This document shows positions 1 to 5,704 of a stretch of 14,453 nt of DNA, one piece after another (positions within the stretch are counted from its first letter, which is position 1; every line of letters begins with the position of its first letter). Source of the DNA: Heritagella sp051881655 (GTDB lineage: Bacteria > Bacillota > Clostridia > Oscillospirales > Acutalibacteraceae); assembly GCA_051881655.1 (NCBI GenBank), contig JBJEQH010000084.1:1-14453 (forward strand), in the 5' to 3' direction. The notes beneath the pieces are model-generated. The model did not search any database and had not been told where the DNA came from. It saw only the letters and a program-made list of their open reading frames with translations. Position numbers and translations under genes: made by a program.

Positions 1-331
1 CAGGAACGCCGGCGATCTCAAACATGACTCTGCCGGGCTTGACGACTGCCACCCAGTACTCGGGAGAGCCCTTACCGGAACCCATGCGGGTCTCAGCGGG
101 CTTCTCGGTGATGGGCTTGTCGGGGAAGATCTTGATCCAGACCTTACCGAAACGCTTGCAGTAACGGGTCATGGCGACACGGGCGGCCTCGATCTGATTG
201 GAGGTGATCCACGCGGGATCGAGGGCCTGCAGGCCGAAATCACCGTAAGTGACAGTATTGCCGCGCAGCGCCTTACCGGTCATACGGCCGCGGTGCACTC
301 TGCGGTATTTCACTCTCTTAGGCAGCAACAT
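1..331 (-). CDS. rplP: 50S ribosomal protein L16 (uL16), 5' part only
   Basis: Large-subunit ribosomal protein that helps organise the A-site tRNA region of the ribosome. Translating the minus strand from the ATG at 329-331 gives an N-terminus starting MLLPKRVKYRRVHRGRM and, further on, a TYGDFGLQALDPAWIT segment and a MGSGKGSPEYWVA segment, all hallmarks of L16. About 110 residues are present; the family is usually near 140, so the C-terminal quarter lies beyond the left edge of the window. The start ATG shares one base with the TAA stop of rpsC (TAATG), and an AAGGAGG ribosome-binding site sits about 9 bases upstream inside the rpsC end. The start is therefore well fixed and translation is probably coupled to S3. 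It is the ninth gene of the S10 operon seen here; rpmC would be expected next outside the window. Confidence 0.97.
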   Translation of the reverse strand, partial: MLLPKRVKYRRVHRGRMTGKALRGNTVTYGDFGLQALDPAWITSNQIEAARVAMTRYCKRFGKVWIKIFPDKPITEKPAETRMGSGKGSPEYWVAVVKPGRVMFEIAGVP

Positions 332-996
332 TATTTATTGCCTCCTTCCTTGCGGGGCTTACGGCTGTCATGCAGCACTTCGCCTCTGTACAGCCAAACT
401 TTTACACCGATGCGGCCATAGGTGGTGGCAGCCTCGGCAAAACCGTAATCAATGTCAGCGCGCAGCGTCTGCAGCGGAATGGTACCGTCGTGATACTGCT
501 CGGTTCTGGCAATTTCCGCACCGCCCAGACGGCCGGAAACCTGGGTCTTGATACCCTTGGCACCCAGCTTCATGCTGCGGCCGATGCAGAGCTTCATCGC
601 ACGGCGGAAGGAAACACGCTTTTCCAGCTGCTGTGCAATATTCTCGGCGACCAGCTGCGCGTTGAGATCGGGCTGGCGAACTTCCACGATGTTGATGTTC
701 ACGGGCTTGCCCAGTCTCTTCTCCAGCTGAACGCGGAGCTTTTCGATCTCACTGCCGCCCTTGCCGATAACGATGCCCGGCTTGGCGCAGTGGATGTGGA
801 TGCGAACGCGGCTGGCGTCGCGCTCGATCTCGATCTTCGGAACACCGGCAGCGGCCAGCTGCTTCTTCAGATCTTTACGCAGGTTATAGTCTTCCACCAG
901 GGTATCGCCGAAAACATCTTTTCTGGCGTACCAGCGGGAATCCCAATTTTTGATAACGCCCACACGAAGTCCGTGCGGATTTACTTTCTGGCCCAT
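331..996 (-). CDS. rpsC: 30S ribosomal protein S3 (uS3)
   Basis: Small-subunit ribosomal protein lining the mRNA entry channel. The 221-residue product starts MGQKVNPHGLRVGVI, the classic S3 N-terminus. It carries a KH domain with the GKGG loop (VIGKGGSEIEKL, around residues 76-87), and ends with the S3 C-terminal domain (GRLGGAEIARTE, then ADIDYG and GVKVW). Length matches the family (about 210-235). The ATG start is preceded by AGGAGGT at 7-8 bases' spacing, inside the 18-base gap after rplV. The stop overlaps the rplP start. There is no sign of disruption. Confidence 0.99.
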   Translation of the reverse strand: MGQKVNPHGLRVGVIKNWDSRWYARKDVFGDTLVEDYNLRKDLKKQLAAAGVPKIEIERDASRVRIHIHCAKPGIVIGKGGSEIEKLRVQLEKRLGKPVNINIVEVRQPDLNAQLVAENIAQQLEKRVSFRRAMKLCIGRSMKLGAKGIKTQVSGRLGGAEIARTEQYHDGTIPLQTLRADIDYGFAEAATTYGRIGVKVWLYRGEVLHDSRKPRKEGGNK

Positions 997-1014
997 AGTG
1001 TACCTCCTCTTCGC

Positions 1015-1356
1015 TTAGTCTTTCTCTTTGAGCACGATGGTGATGTGCGACGTTCTCTTCAGAACGCGGAACGCACGGCCCTGTGCTCTCGGACGGATAC
1101 GCTTGAGGATGGGGCCCGGTGCCGCATAGCACGATGCTACATACAGCTTCGTCGTATCCATATTGTGGTTATTTTCAGCATTTGCCATGGCAGACTTCAA
1201 CAGCTTTTCCAGATCTTCGCACGCAGCCTTGGGGGTGTGCTTCAGAATGGCCATCGCCATATCGGCCGGCTTATTGCGGATCAGATCGAGGACGATCTGC
1301 ACCTTACGCGGCGAAATGCGGGCGTATCTCAGAGTTGCCCTTGCTTCCATATCCAT
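1015..1356 (-). CDS. rplV: 50S ribosomal protein L22 (uL22)
   Basis: Large-subunit protein whose extended hairpin reaches into the peptide exit tunnel. The 113-residue translation shows the L22 signatures: ARATLRYARISPRKVQIVLDL near the N-terminus (the SPRK motif), and the C-terminal beta-hairpin with KRIRPRAQGRAFRV followed by RTSHITIVL. Length is typical. Two in-frame ATGs occur (residues 1 and 3). AAGGAG lies about 5-7 bases before the first and 11-13 before the second, so the first is preferred, though either is possible. It sits 16 bases after rpsS and 18 before rpsC in the S10 operon. Confidence 0.98.
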   Translation of the reverse strand: MDMEARATLRYARISPRKVQIVLDLIRNKPADMAMAILKHTPKAACEDLEKLLKSAMANAENNHNMDTTKLYVASCYAAPGPILKRIRPRAQGRAFRVLKRTSHITIVLKEKD

Positions 1357-1372
1357 TTACACTCCTTTCGGC

Positions 1373-1648
1373 TTATTTACCGGTGGTCTTACCGCCGGCA
1401 TGTCCCCGGAAGGTACGGGTGGGGGCGAACTCGCCCAGCTTGTGGCCAACCATATCCTCGGTTACATATACCGGAACGTGCTTGCGGCCGTCATGCACAG
1501 CAATGGTGTGCCCAACGAAATCCGGGAAAATGATGGAGGCTCTGCTCCAGGTTTTAACGATCTTCTTTTCACCGGCCGCATTCATTTCCTGAATCCTTTT
1601 CAGCAGCACAGGCTGTACATAAGGACCCTTTTTAACGCTTCTGCTCAT
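1373..1648 (-). CDS. rpsS: 30S ribosomal protein S19 (uS19)
   Basis: Small-subunit head protein that contacts S13 and 16S rRNA. The 91-residue product starts MSRSVKKGPYV and contains the S19 signatures TWSRASIIFPDFVGHTIAVHDGRKHVPVYV and GHKLGEFAPTRTFRGH, all at expected positions. Length matches the family (about 92). An AAGGAG sequence lies upstream of the ATG, at the long end of normal spacing, in the 25-base gap after rplB. It is intact and in canonical order between rplB and rplV. Confidence 0.99.
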   Translation of the reverse strand: MSRSVKKGPYVQPVLLKRIQEMNAAGEKKIVKTWSRASIIFPDFVGHTIAVHDGRKHVPVYVTEDMVGHKLGEFAPTRTFRGHAGGKTTGK

Positions 1649-1673
1649 TCCTTACAAGCTCCTTTCGCACAGC

Positions 1674-2507
1674 TTATTTGCCGTTTCTTCTTCTCACGAT
1701 GAACTTGTCGCTCTGGTTGTGAGGCTTGCGGGTCTTATAACCCAGAGCAGGCTTGCCCCAGGGGGTGACAGGTCCGGGATGACCGATGGGCGATTTGCCT
1801 TCGCCGCCGCCGTGCGGGTGGTCGTTCGGGTTCATAACGGAACCGCGGACCGTCGGTCTCCAGCCCATGTGACGCTTCCGGCCGGCCTTGCCGATCTTCA
1901 CGTTCTCATGGTCGATGTTGCTGACCTGGCCGATGGTGGCCATGCAGTTTTCCGATACGTTGCGCAGCTCGCCGGAGGGCAGGCGCAGCAGGGCCATGCC
2001 GTTCTCCTTGGCCATCAGCTGGGCCATGATACCGGCGGAACGGGCCAGCTGGGCACCCTTGCCGGCATACAGCTCCACATTGTGGACGAAAGTACCGACC
2101 GGGATGTTCTTCAGCGGCAGGGCGTTGCCGGGCTTGATATCGGCGTTGGCACCGGAGTAAACCACGTCGCCAACCTTCAGGCCGTGGGGAGCGATGATAT
2201 ATCTCTTCTCGCCGTCCTCATACTGAACGAGGGCGATGAAAGCGGAACGGTTGGGATCGTATTCAATGGTCTGTACCGTCGCGGCCATGTCATGCTTCTG
2301 GCGCTTGAAGTCAATAATGCGGTACTTGGTGCGGTTGCCGCCGCCGCGATGGCGGACGGTGATGCGGCCGTAGCTGTTGCGGCCGGCCTTGTGCTTCAGA
2401 GAAGCCAGCAGGCTCTTTTCAGGACCCTTCTTGGAGAGAGAGGAATAATCCGTAACGGACATGTTTCTTCTCGCTGCCGAGGTGGGTTTATAGGTAATAA
2501 TCGGCAT
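1674..2507 (-). CDS. rplB: 50S ribosomal protein L2 (uL2)
   Basis: Large-subunit protein needed for subunit association and peptidyl transferase activity. The 277-residue translation begins MPIITYKPTSAARRNMS, has the RHRGGGNRTKYR segment near residues 53-64, and carries the C-terminal signature with the conserved histidine region (VMNPNDHPHGGGEGKSP) followed by the PVTPWGKPALGYKTR segment. Length is normal (about 275). GAGGAG precedes the ATG. An unusually long 85-base spacer separates it from rplW upstream and holds an inverted repeat (listed separately). Confidence 0.99.
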   Translation of the reverse strand: MPIITYKPTSAARRNMSVTDYSSLSKKGPEKSLLASLKHKAGRNSYGRITVRHRGGGNRTKYRIIDFKRQKHDMAATVQTIEYDPNRSAFIALVQYEDGEKRYIIAPHGLKVGDVVYSGANADIKPGNALPLKNIPVGTFVHNVELYAGKGAQLARSAGIMAQLMAKENGMALLRLPSGELRNVSENCMATIGQVSNIDHENVKIGKAGRKRHMGWRPTVRGSVMNPNDHPHGGGEGKSPIGHPGPVTPWGKPALGYKTRKPHNQSDKFIVRRRNGK

Positions 2508-2527
2508 TCGGTTTCACACTCCTCATG

Positions 2528-2567
2528 AATATGGCTTTGCGGGAAGCTTGCCGTGCCTTCCCATATT
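2528..2567 (-). promoter_or_regulatory. Inverted repeat in the rplW-rplB spacer
   Basis: In the 85-base gap between the rplW stop and the rplB start, AATATGG (2528-2534) is exactly complementary to CCATATT (2561-2567). Inside it GGGAAG (2541-2546) is complementary to CTTCCC (2557-2562). The two stems share two bases, so they compete, or the inner one forms with four pairs above an asymmetric bulge. The element ends about 20 bases before the rplB start and just ahead of its ribosome-binding site. No U-run follows, so it is not an intrinsic terminator. A role in translation or mRNA processing is only inferred. Confidence 0.45.
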
Positions 2568-2592
2568 TGCCTCTTCGAAAAACTCCCGGCAA

Positions 2593-2883
2593 TTAAACCA
2601 TGGACTCGAAGAATTCGATGGTCTTACTCTCTTCGGTCAGCGTTACGATGGCTTTCTTCCAGCTCTTGGTATAGCCCTCGGAACGGCCCTGGCGGCGCAG
2701 CCGGCCGCGTACATGCAGAGTGTTGACCTTCTTTACCTTTACACCAAACAGCTCTTCCACAGCCTTGGCAATTTCAATCTTGCCGGCGGAGGGGGCCACT
2801 TCGAAGGTATATTTCTTTTCGCCGACGCCGGCCATGGATTTTTCCGTGATCACGGGGCGGACGATGATTTCCTGTGCGGTCAT
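2593..2883 (-). CDS. rplW: 50S ribosomal protein L23 (uL23)
   Basis: Large-subunit protein at the exit of the peptide tunnel, the docking site for trigger factor and SRP. The 96-residue product has the L23 N-terminal pattern (IIVRPVITEKSM), then YTFEVAPSAGKIEIAKAVEELFGVKVKKVNT, the family's best conserved stretch. Length is typical (about 95-100). The ATG at 2881-2883 shares one base with the rplD stop (TAATG), and GAGGAGGT lies about 9 bases upstream within the rplD 3' end, so coupling to L4 is likely. Confidence 0.99.
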   Translation of the reverse strand: MTAQEIIVRPVITEKSMAGVGEKKYTFEVAPSAGKIEIAKAVEELFGVKVKKVNTLHVRGRLRRQGRSEGYTKSWKKAIVTLTEESKTIEFFESMV

Positions 2884-3506
2884 TATGCGAATACCTCCTC
2901 GATCTGTGCCACGGCACCCTTCGCGACGATGAACATATCAGCGCCCAGAATGTCGTACACGTTCAGAGTATTGACCTGGGTGGTTTTCACACCCGGGATA
3001 TTGGCAGCCGAACCGATGACCTTCTTGTCAACCTCGGGCAGCACGATCAGGGCCTTCTTGTCGGCACCCACGGCCTTGAGCATATTGACAATGGTTTTGG
3101 TCTTGTACTCTTCGGTCACAATGCTGTCGATGACAACCATCTGGCCGTCCTTCACCTTGCTGGAGAGCGCGCTCTTCATGGCCAGACGCTTTACCTTTTT
3201 GTTCAGCGTATAGCTGTAGCAGCGGGGCTTCGGAGCAAAGGCAACGCCGCCGTGCGTCCACTGGGGAGCGCGGGCGCTGCCCTGACGGGCGTGGCCGGTT
3301 CCCTTCTGTCTCCAGGGCTTCTTGCCGCCGCCGGAAACTTCCGCACGGGTCAGAGCGGACTGCGTGCCCTGACGGCGGTTGGCGAGAATGTTCTTCACCA
3401 CGTCGTTCATAACGGCCACATTGGGCTCGATCCCGAAAACGGATTCAGCCAGTTCGATCTTTTCGATCTCCTTGCCGTTCATATCAAATACAGAAATCGT
3501 AGGCAT
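2883..3506 (-). CDS. rplD: 50S ribosomal protein L4 (uL4)
   Basis: Large-subunit tunnel protein; in some bacteria it is also the autoregulator of the S10 operon. The 207-residue translation shows the L4 tunnel loop (RRQGTQSALTRAEVSGGGKKPWRQKGTGHARQGS, about residues 44-77, shown here as the family recognises it) and the C-terminal Rossmann-like part. Length is normal. AAGGAGG lies 7 bases before the ATG. The gene is 17 bases downstream of rplC and overlaps rplW by one base. Given the attenuator in the operon leader (4628-4659), L4 is one candidate for the regulatory ligand, but nothing in the sequence proves it. Confidence 0.99.
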   Translation of the reverse strand: MPTISVFDMNGKEIEKIELAESVFGIEPNVAVMNDVVKNILANRRQGTQSALTRAEVSGGGKKPWRQKGTGHARQGSARAPQWTHGGVAFAPKPRCYSYTLNKKVKRLAMKSALSSKVKDGQMVVIDSIVTEEYKTKTIVNMLKAVGADKKALIVLPEVDKKVIGSAANIPGVKTTQVNTLNVYDILGADMFIVAKGAVAQIEEVFA

Positions 3507-3523
3507 GCTGTTTCCTCCTTCCC

Positions 3524-4156
3524 TTATGCTTTCACGCTGTCACGGATGACAACGATGCCGCCGTTGGGGCCGGGAATGGCGCCTTTCACAGCGATCAGAT
3601 TGTTTTCAGCGTCGATCTTCGCAACGGTCAGATTCTGTACCGTTACTCTCTCAGCGCCCAGATGGCCGGCCATCTTCATGCCGGGGAACACACGGGACGG
3701 AGAGGAGCAGGCGCCGTTGGAACCGCCATGGCGGGCTACAGGGCCGGAACCATGGGTTTCCTTCAGACGGTGGAAATTCCAGCGCTTGATCACGCCGGCG
3801 TAGCCCTTACCTTTGCTGGTGCCGGTTACGTCCACCTTGTCCCCTGCCGCGAAAACGTCCGCTTTAATAAGGTCGCCTACATTGTAAGCGTCGATGTTTT
3901 CAAAACGGAACTCACGCAGAGTCTTCTTGGGGGCGACATCGCCCTTGGCGAAATGGCCCTTCATGGGCTTGTTCACCTTGTTCGCCTTCAGGTCGCCGAA
4001 GCCCACCTGAACCGCGTTGTAGCCATCGGATTCAACGGTCTTCTTCTGAGAAACGACACACGGGCCGGCTTCTACAACCGTTACGGGGATGACCTTGCCG
4101 TTTGCGTCGAAGATCTGCGTCATGCCGATCTTCTTGCCGATGATTGCTTTTTGCAT
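3524..4156 (-). CDS. rplC: 50S ribosomal protein L3 (uL3)
   Basis: Large-subunit assembly protein near the peptidyl transferase centre. The 210-residue product starts MQKAIIGKKIGMTQIF, the L3 hallmark. It contains GTSKGKGYAGVIKRWNF (about residues 112-128) and the HGGSNGACSSPSRVFPGMKMAGH segment with the GMKMAGH motif. Length matches the family. AGGAGGT is 8 bases before the ATG. A 76-base spacer containing a hairpin separates it from rpsJ. Confidence 0.99.
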   Translation of the reverse strand: MQKAIIGKKIGMTQIFDANGKVIPVTVVEAGPCVVSQKKTVESDGYNAVQVGFGDLKANKVNKPMKGHFAKGDVAPKKTLREFRFENIDAYNVGDLIKADVFAAGDKVDVTGTSKGKGYAGVIKRWNFHRLKETHGSGPVARHGGSNGACSSPSRVFPGMKMAGHLGAERVTVQNLTVAKIDAENNLIAVKGAIPGPNGGIVVIRDSVKA

Positions 4157-4183
4157 TCCTTTTTACCTCCTGTTAGGTTATTG

Positions 4184-4199
4184 GTTGGCTTGCGCCAAC
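4184..4199 (-). promoter_or_regulatory. GNRA-capped hairpin between rpsJ and rplC
   Basis: In the 76-base spacer after rpsJ the minus-strand RNA can form GUUGGC-GCAA-GCCAAC, a six-pair stem closed by a GCAA (GNRA-type) tetraloop. The repeat CAACCAACC lies just upstream on the RNA (4216-4224), and its CCAAC part could pair instead with the GUUGG arm, giving a mutually exclusive fold. No U-run follows, so this is not a terminator. It sits about 15 bases before the rplC ribosome-binding site. The structure is seen; any regulatory role is inference. Confidence 0.45.
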
Positions 4200-4232
4200 A
4201 TGACCCCGACCGACAGGTTGGTTGAAAATCGT

Positions 4233-4544
4233 TCAGAGTTTGATTTCGATTTCAACGCCAGCGGGGAGCTCCAGTCCCATCAGAGCCTCAACGGTCTTGT
4301 TGGTGGGACGAAGGATATCGATCAGTCTCTTGTGAGTTCTCATCTCGAACTGCTCACGGCTGTCCTTATACTTGTGAACAGCGCGCAGGATCGTGATGAT
4401 CTGCTTCTCGGTCGGCAGCGGGACAGGGCCCGAAACACGGGCGCCGGTGCGCTTCGCGGTTGCAACGATCTTCTCGGCGGACTGATCCACCAGCTGATGA
4501 TCGTACCCCTTGATTCTGATTCTGATTTTTTCTTTGACTGCCAC
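4233..4544 (-). CDS. rpsJ: 30S ribosomal protein S10 (uS10, NusE)
   Basis: Small-subunit protein that also acts as NusE in transcription antitermination. The 103-residue translation starts MAVKEKIRIRIKGYDHQL and contains AKRTGARVSGPVPLPTEK and HKRLIDILRPTNKTVEALMGLELPAGVEIEIKL, diagnostic for S10. The start codon is GTG (4542-4544), 9 bases after AGGAGG. An ATG 7 bases upstream is out of frame and too close to the ribosome-binding site, and the family N-terminus supports the GTG. This is the first gene of the operon, behind a long leader with a terminator. Confidence 0.98.
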   Translation of the reverse strand: MAVKEKIRIRIKGYDHQLVDQSAEKIVATAKRTGARVSGPVPLPTEKQIITILRAVHKYKDSREQFEMRTHKRLIDILRPTNKTVEALMGLELPAGVEIEIKL

Positions 4545-4606
4545 TTTGCATCGCCTCCTGAATTCTTTTCATTGGCGGGCGGCGCTTTGCTTTTCAACAC
4601 TGTTCC

Positions 4607-4622
4607 GGGTGTTTCCCCACCC
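4607..4622 (-). promoter_or_regulatory. Hairpin between leader terminator and rpsJ RBS
   Basis: The read-through RNA can form GGGUG-GGGAAA-CACCC (five pairs, six-base loop) just after the terminator U-run. Its last two C's also belong to CCGGAACA (4601-4608), which is perfectly complementary to UGUUCCGG (4656-4663) in the 5' arm region of the terminator. This hairpin plus the terminator and the long-range eight-pair helix are thus alternative folds. Pairing is seen directly; function is inferred. Confidence 0.4.
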
Positions 4623-4627
4623 TTCAT

Positions 4628-4659
4628 AAAAAAACCGGATTCACTGCTGTGAAATCCGG
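4628..4659 (-). terminator. Intrinsic terminator (attenuator) in the S10 leader
   Basis: On the minus strand, CCGGAUU pairs with AAUCCGG (4653-4659 with 4635-4641), topped by a CAC/GUG helix with one bulged A and a UGCU-type loop, and is followed at once by seven U's (4628-4634). This is a textbook Rho-independent terminator. It lies about 190 nt after the predicted start and about 85 nt before rpsJ. The upstream lipoprotein operon already has its own terminator at 5002-5034, so this one most likely works as an attenuator on the ribosomal operon. Confidence 0.8.
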
Positions 4660-4854
4660 AACAAGCTCAGCGTCAAGACCGCAGAAATCCGCGCGTACTT
4701 ACGGCCTTTGGGACCGCAGTTTACCCGTTCTGTCGTTTTTCTGCACTCTTACTCTTTTCGCCCGGTTTAAAATCGGACATACTCCACGGAAAAACCGGCC
4801 ATACTGGCCGCAACCTCCCGCTTCTTCGCATATCTGTCGCAGTCGTGCTTGATT

Positions 4855-4883
4855 ATAATACCACACACCCCGGGGAATTGCAA
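4855..4883 (-). promoter_or_regulatory. Sigma-A promoter of the S10 operon
   Basis: Minus strand: -35 TTGCAA (4878-4883), 17-base spacer, -10 TATTAT (4855-4860), with an extended TGG immediately before the -10. The stretch upstream of the -35 (about 4886-4937) is rich in phased A and T runs and looks like an UP element, as expected for a strong, growth-rate controlled ribosomal promoter. A second register (TATAAT at 4852-4857) gives a 20-base spacer and is less likely. Predicted start near 4848. Confidence 0.7.
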
Positions 4884-5001
4884 GCGAAAAATTCTCTTTT
4901 TTGCAAAAAGTTTCAAAATATTTTTTGGTGGTTTTTTCCACCCGTCTGGGGCGCGCCTTTCGCTTCTTTTTCCCGGAAAAAGGGGCTCTTTTCTTCTATA
5001 T
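4884..5001. other. AT-rich intergenic DNA upstream of the S10 promoter
   Basis: No gene is visible here. Next to the promoter are A/T runs. Two short inverted repeats occur: GGTGG/CCACC at 4927-4942 around six T's, and CTTTTTC/GAAAAAG around 4966-4982. Neither is followed by a U-run in the direction of local transcription. Together with 4545-4883 and 5002-5038 this completes the 494-base gap between rpsJ and the lipoprotein gene. Confidence 0.5.
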
Positions 5002-5034
5002 AAAGGAAAAGGGGCGGCACCGCCGTACCGCCCC
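5002..5034 (-). terminator. Intrinsic terminator of the two-component/HtrA operon
   Basis: Just after the lipoprotein stop, the minus-strand RNA forms GGGGCGG/CCGCCCC (5028-5034 with 5011-5017), extended by a U-G wobble and two more pairs to a continuous ten-pair stem with a four-base loop, followed by UUUUCCUUU. The wobble is stable only on the minus strand (it is C-A on the plus strand), which fits the gene direction. Confidence 0.85.
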
Positions 5035-5038
5035 CGGT

Positions 5039-5704
5039 TTATCCCATCACTTCCTGCCCGGTCAGCGCGATGGAGAACCGGCATCCGTCCTCCTCCATCG
5101 AAAGCCGGGCCCGGCTTCCGTCTCCGGCCAGCCACACGGCCCCTCCCGGCAGATCCCCGGCGGGAGCCTCCAGTGTGTCCTCCGGCGCGCCGAAGCTGAC
5201 GGTCATCATATCGCGCACCTGCAGAAATGCCTGCAAGCCCTCTTCCTCCGTATCAAAGGAAAAGGCCAGCGTACAGGCCTGTACCTGATCGGTATCGGTC
5301 ACCTGGATTCCCAGCTGCGCCGTGTACGGAATATCGGAAAAAGCAAGGGCGGCCGGGGACCGGAACCATCCGTCCTCTTCTTCGGTCCACTCGCTGCCGG
5401 CCAGCACCGGGAACCACTCGCCCGCCGTCTGCAGATAGGTCTGCCGGTCCGTATACCAGGCGTTGCCGGCAAAGAGATAGGCGTCTGTGCTTCCCAGCAT
5501 CCCCTCCAGGGTGGAGGAACCGCTGCCCTCCTGCTCATTCCCGGATTCCTGCGAAGAACCGGTCTCCTCTCCCTGGGATCCCTGTGACCCGGAAGAGGAA
5601 GCCGGATCCTCTTCAGGGGATCCGGCGCAGCCCGCCGCCAGCAGCAGGCAGGCCGCCAGAAGAACCGCCGCTGCGGCCCGGCTGATTATCCGTTTCTTTT
5701 TCAA
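5039..5704 (-). CDS. Predicted lipoprotein of unknown function, HtrA operon
   Basis: Product of 221 residues. Residues 1-26 form a lipoprotein signal: MKKKR, a hydrophobic stretch AAAAVLLAACLLLAAG, then the lipidated cysteine C26 (LAAGC). Residues 27-66 are a flexible Ser/Gly/Glu/Gln-rich linker. The rest (about 67-221) is an acidic globular domain with alternating hydrophobic segments that I do not recognise. The start is TTG: its bases overlap the HtrA TGA stop (TTGA), GGGGGAG lies about 8 bases upstream, and only this start includes the signal peptide. It is last in the operon, directly before the terminator. By position it is expected to act outside the membrane with the protease or kinase, for instance as accessory, inhibitor or substrate adaptor; this is inference. 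Confidence 0.85.
   Translation of the reverse strand: MKKKRIISRAAAAVLLAACLLLAAGCAGSPEEDPASSSGSQGSQGEETGSSQESGNEQEGSGSSTLEGMLGSTDAYLFAGNAWYTDRQTYLQTAGEWFPVLAGSEWTEEEDGWFRSPAALAFSDIPYTAQLGIQVTDTDQVQACTLAFSFDTEEEGLQAFLQVRDMMTVSFGAPEDTLEAPAGDLPGGAVWLAGDGSRARLSMEEDGCRFSIALTGQEVMG

Larger units (their letters stand above)
4545..4850 (-). ncRNA. S10 operon 5' leader, about 300 nt, structured
   Basis: Between the predicted transcription start (near 4848) and the rpsJ GTG the RNA is about 300 nt and has no convincing coding sequence. Read 5' to 3', possible helices are: CCGGUUU/AAACCGG (4792-4798 with 4762-4768), which competes with a GGCC-AGUAU-GGCC hairpin; GCAGAAA/UUUCUGC (4738-4744 with 4681-4687) closing a large loop; the intrinsic terminator (4628-4659); a small GGGUG/CACCC hairpin (4607-4622); then the ribosome-binding site. 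Autoregulatory leaders ahead of ribosomal protein operons are well known. I cannot tell from sequence alone whether this one belongs to a described leader class. Confidence 0.65.

Noticed and set aside
370..1533. Long plus-strand open frame of 387 codons opposite rpsC, rplV and rpsS
   Set aside because: It runs antisense to three certain ribosomal protein genes, lacks any recognisable domain, and crosses their gene boundaries; it is a product of GC-rich codon use.
1719..2528. Plus-strand open frame opposite rplB
   Set aside because: Antisense to the fully conserved L2 gene, low-complexity Val/Ala/Asp-rich product, no ribosome-binding site worth noting.
4366..4572. ATG codons just upstream of rpsJ opening a different frame
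   Set aside because: The ATG at 4549-4551 is only two bases from the AGGAGG and out of frame; the frame overlaps conserved rpsJ and encodes nothing recognisable. The GTG at 4542-4544 gives the family N-terminus.
4927..4942. GGTGG/CCACC hairpin around six T's as a terminator
   Set aside because: In the direction of local transcription the stem is followed by A's, and the operon already terminates at 5002-5034; more likely part of A/T-rich promoter-upstream DNA.
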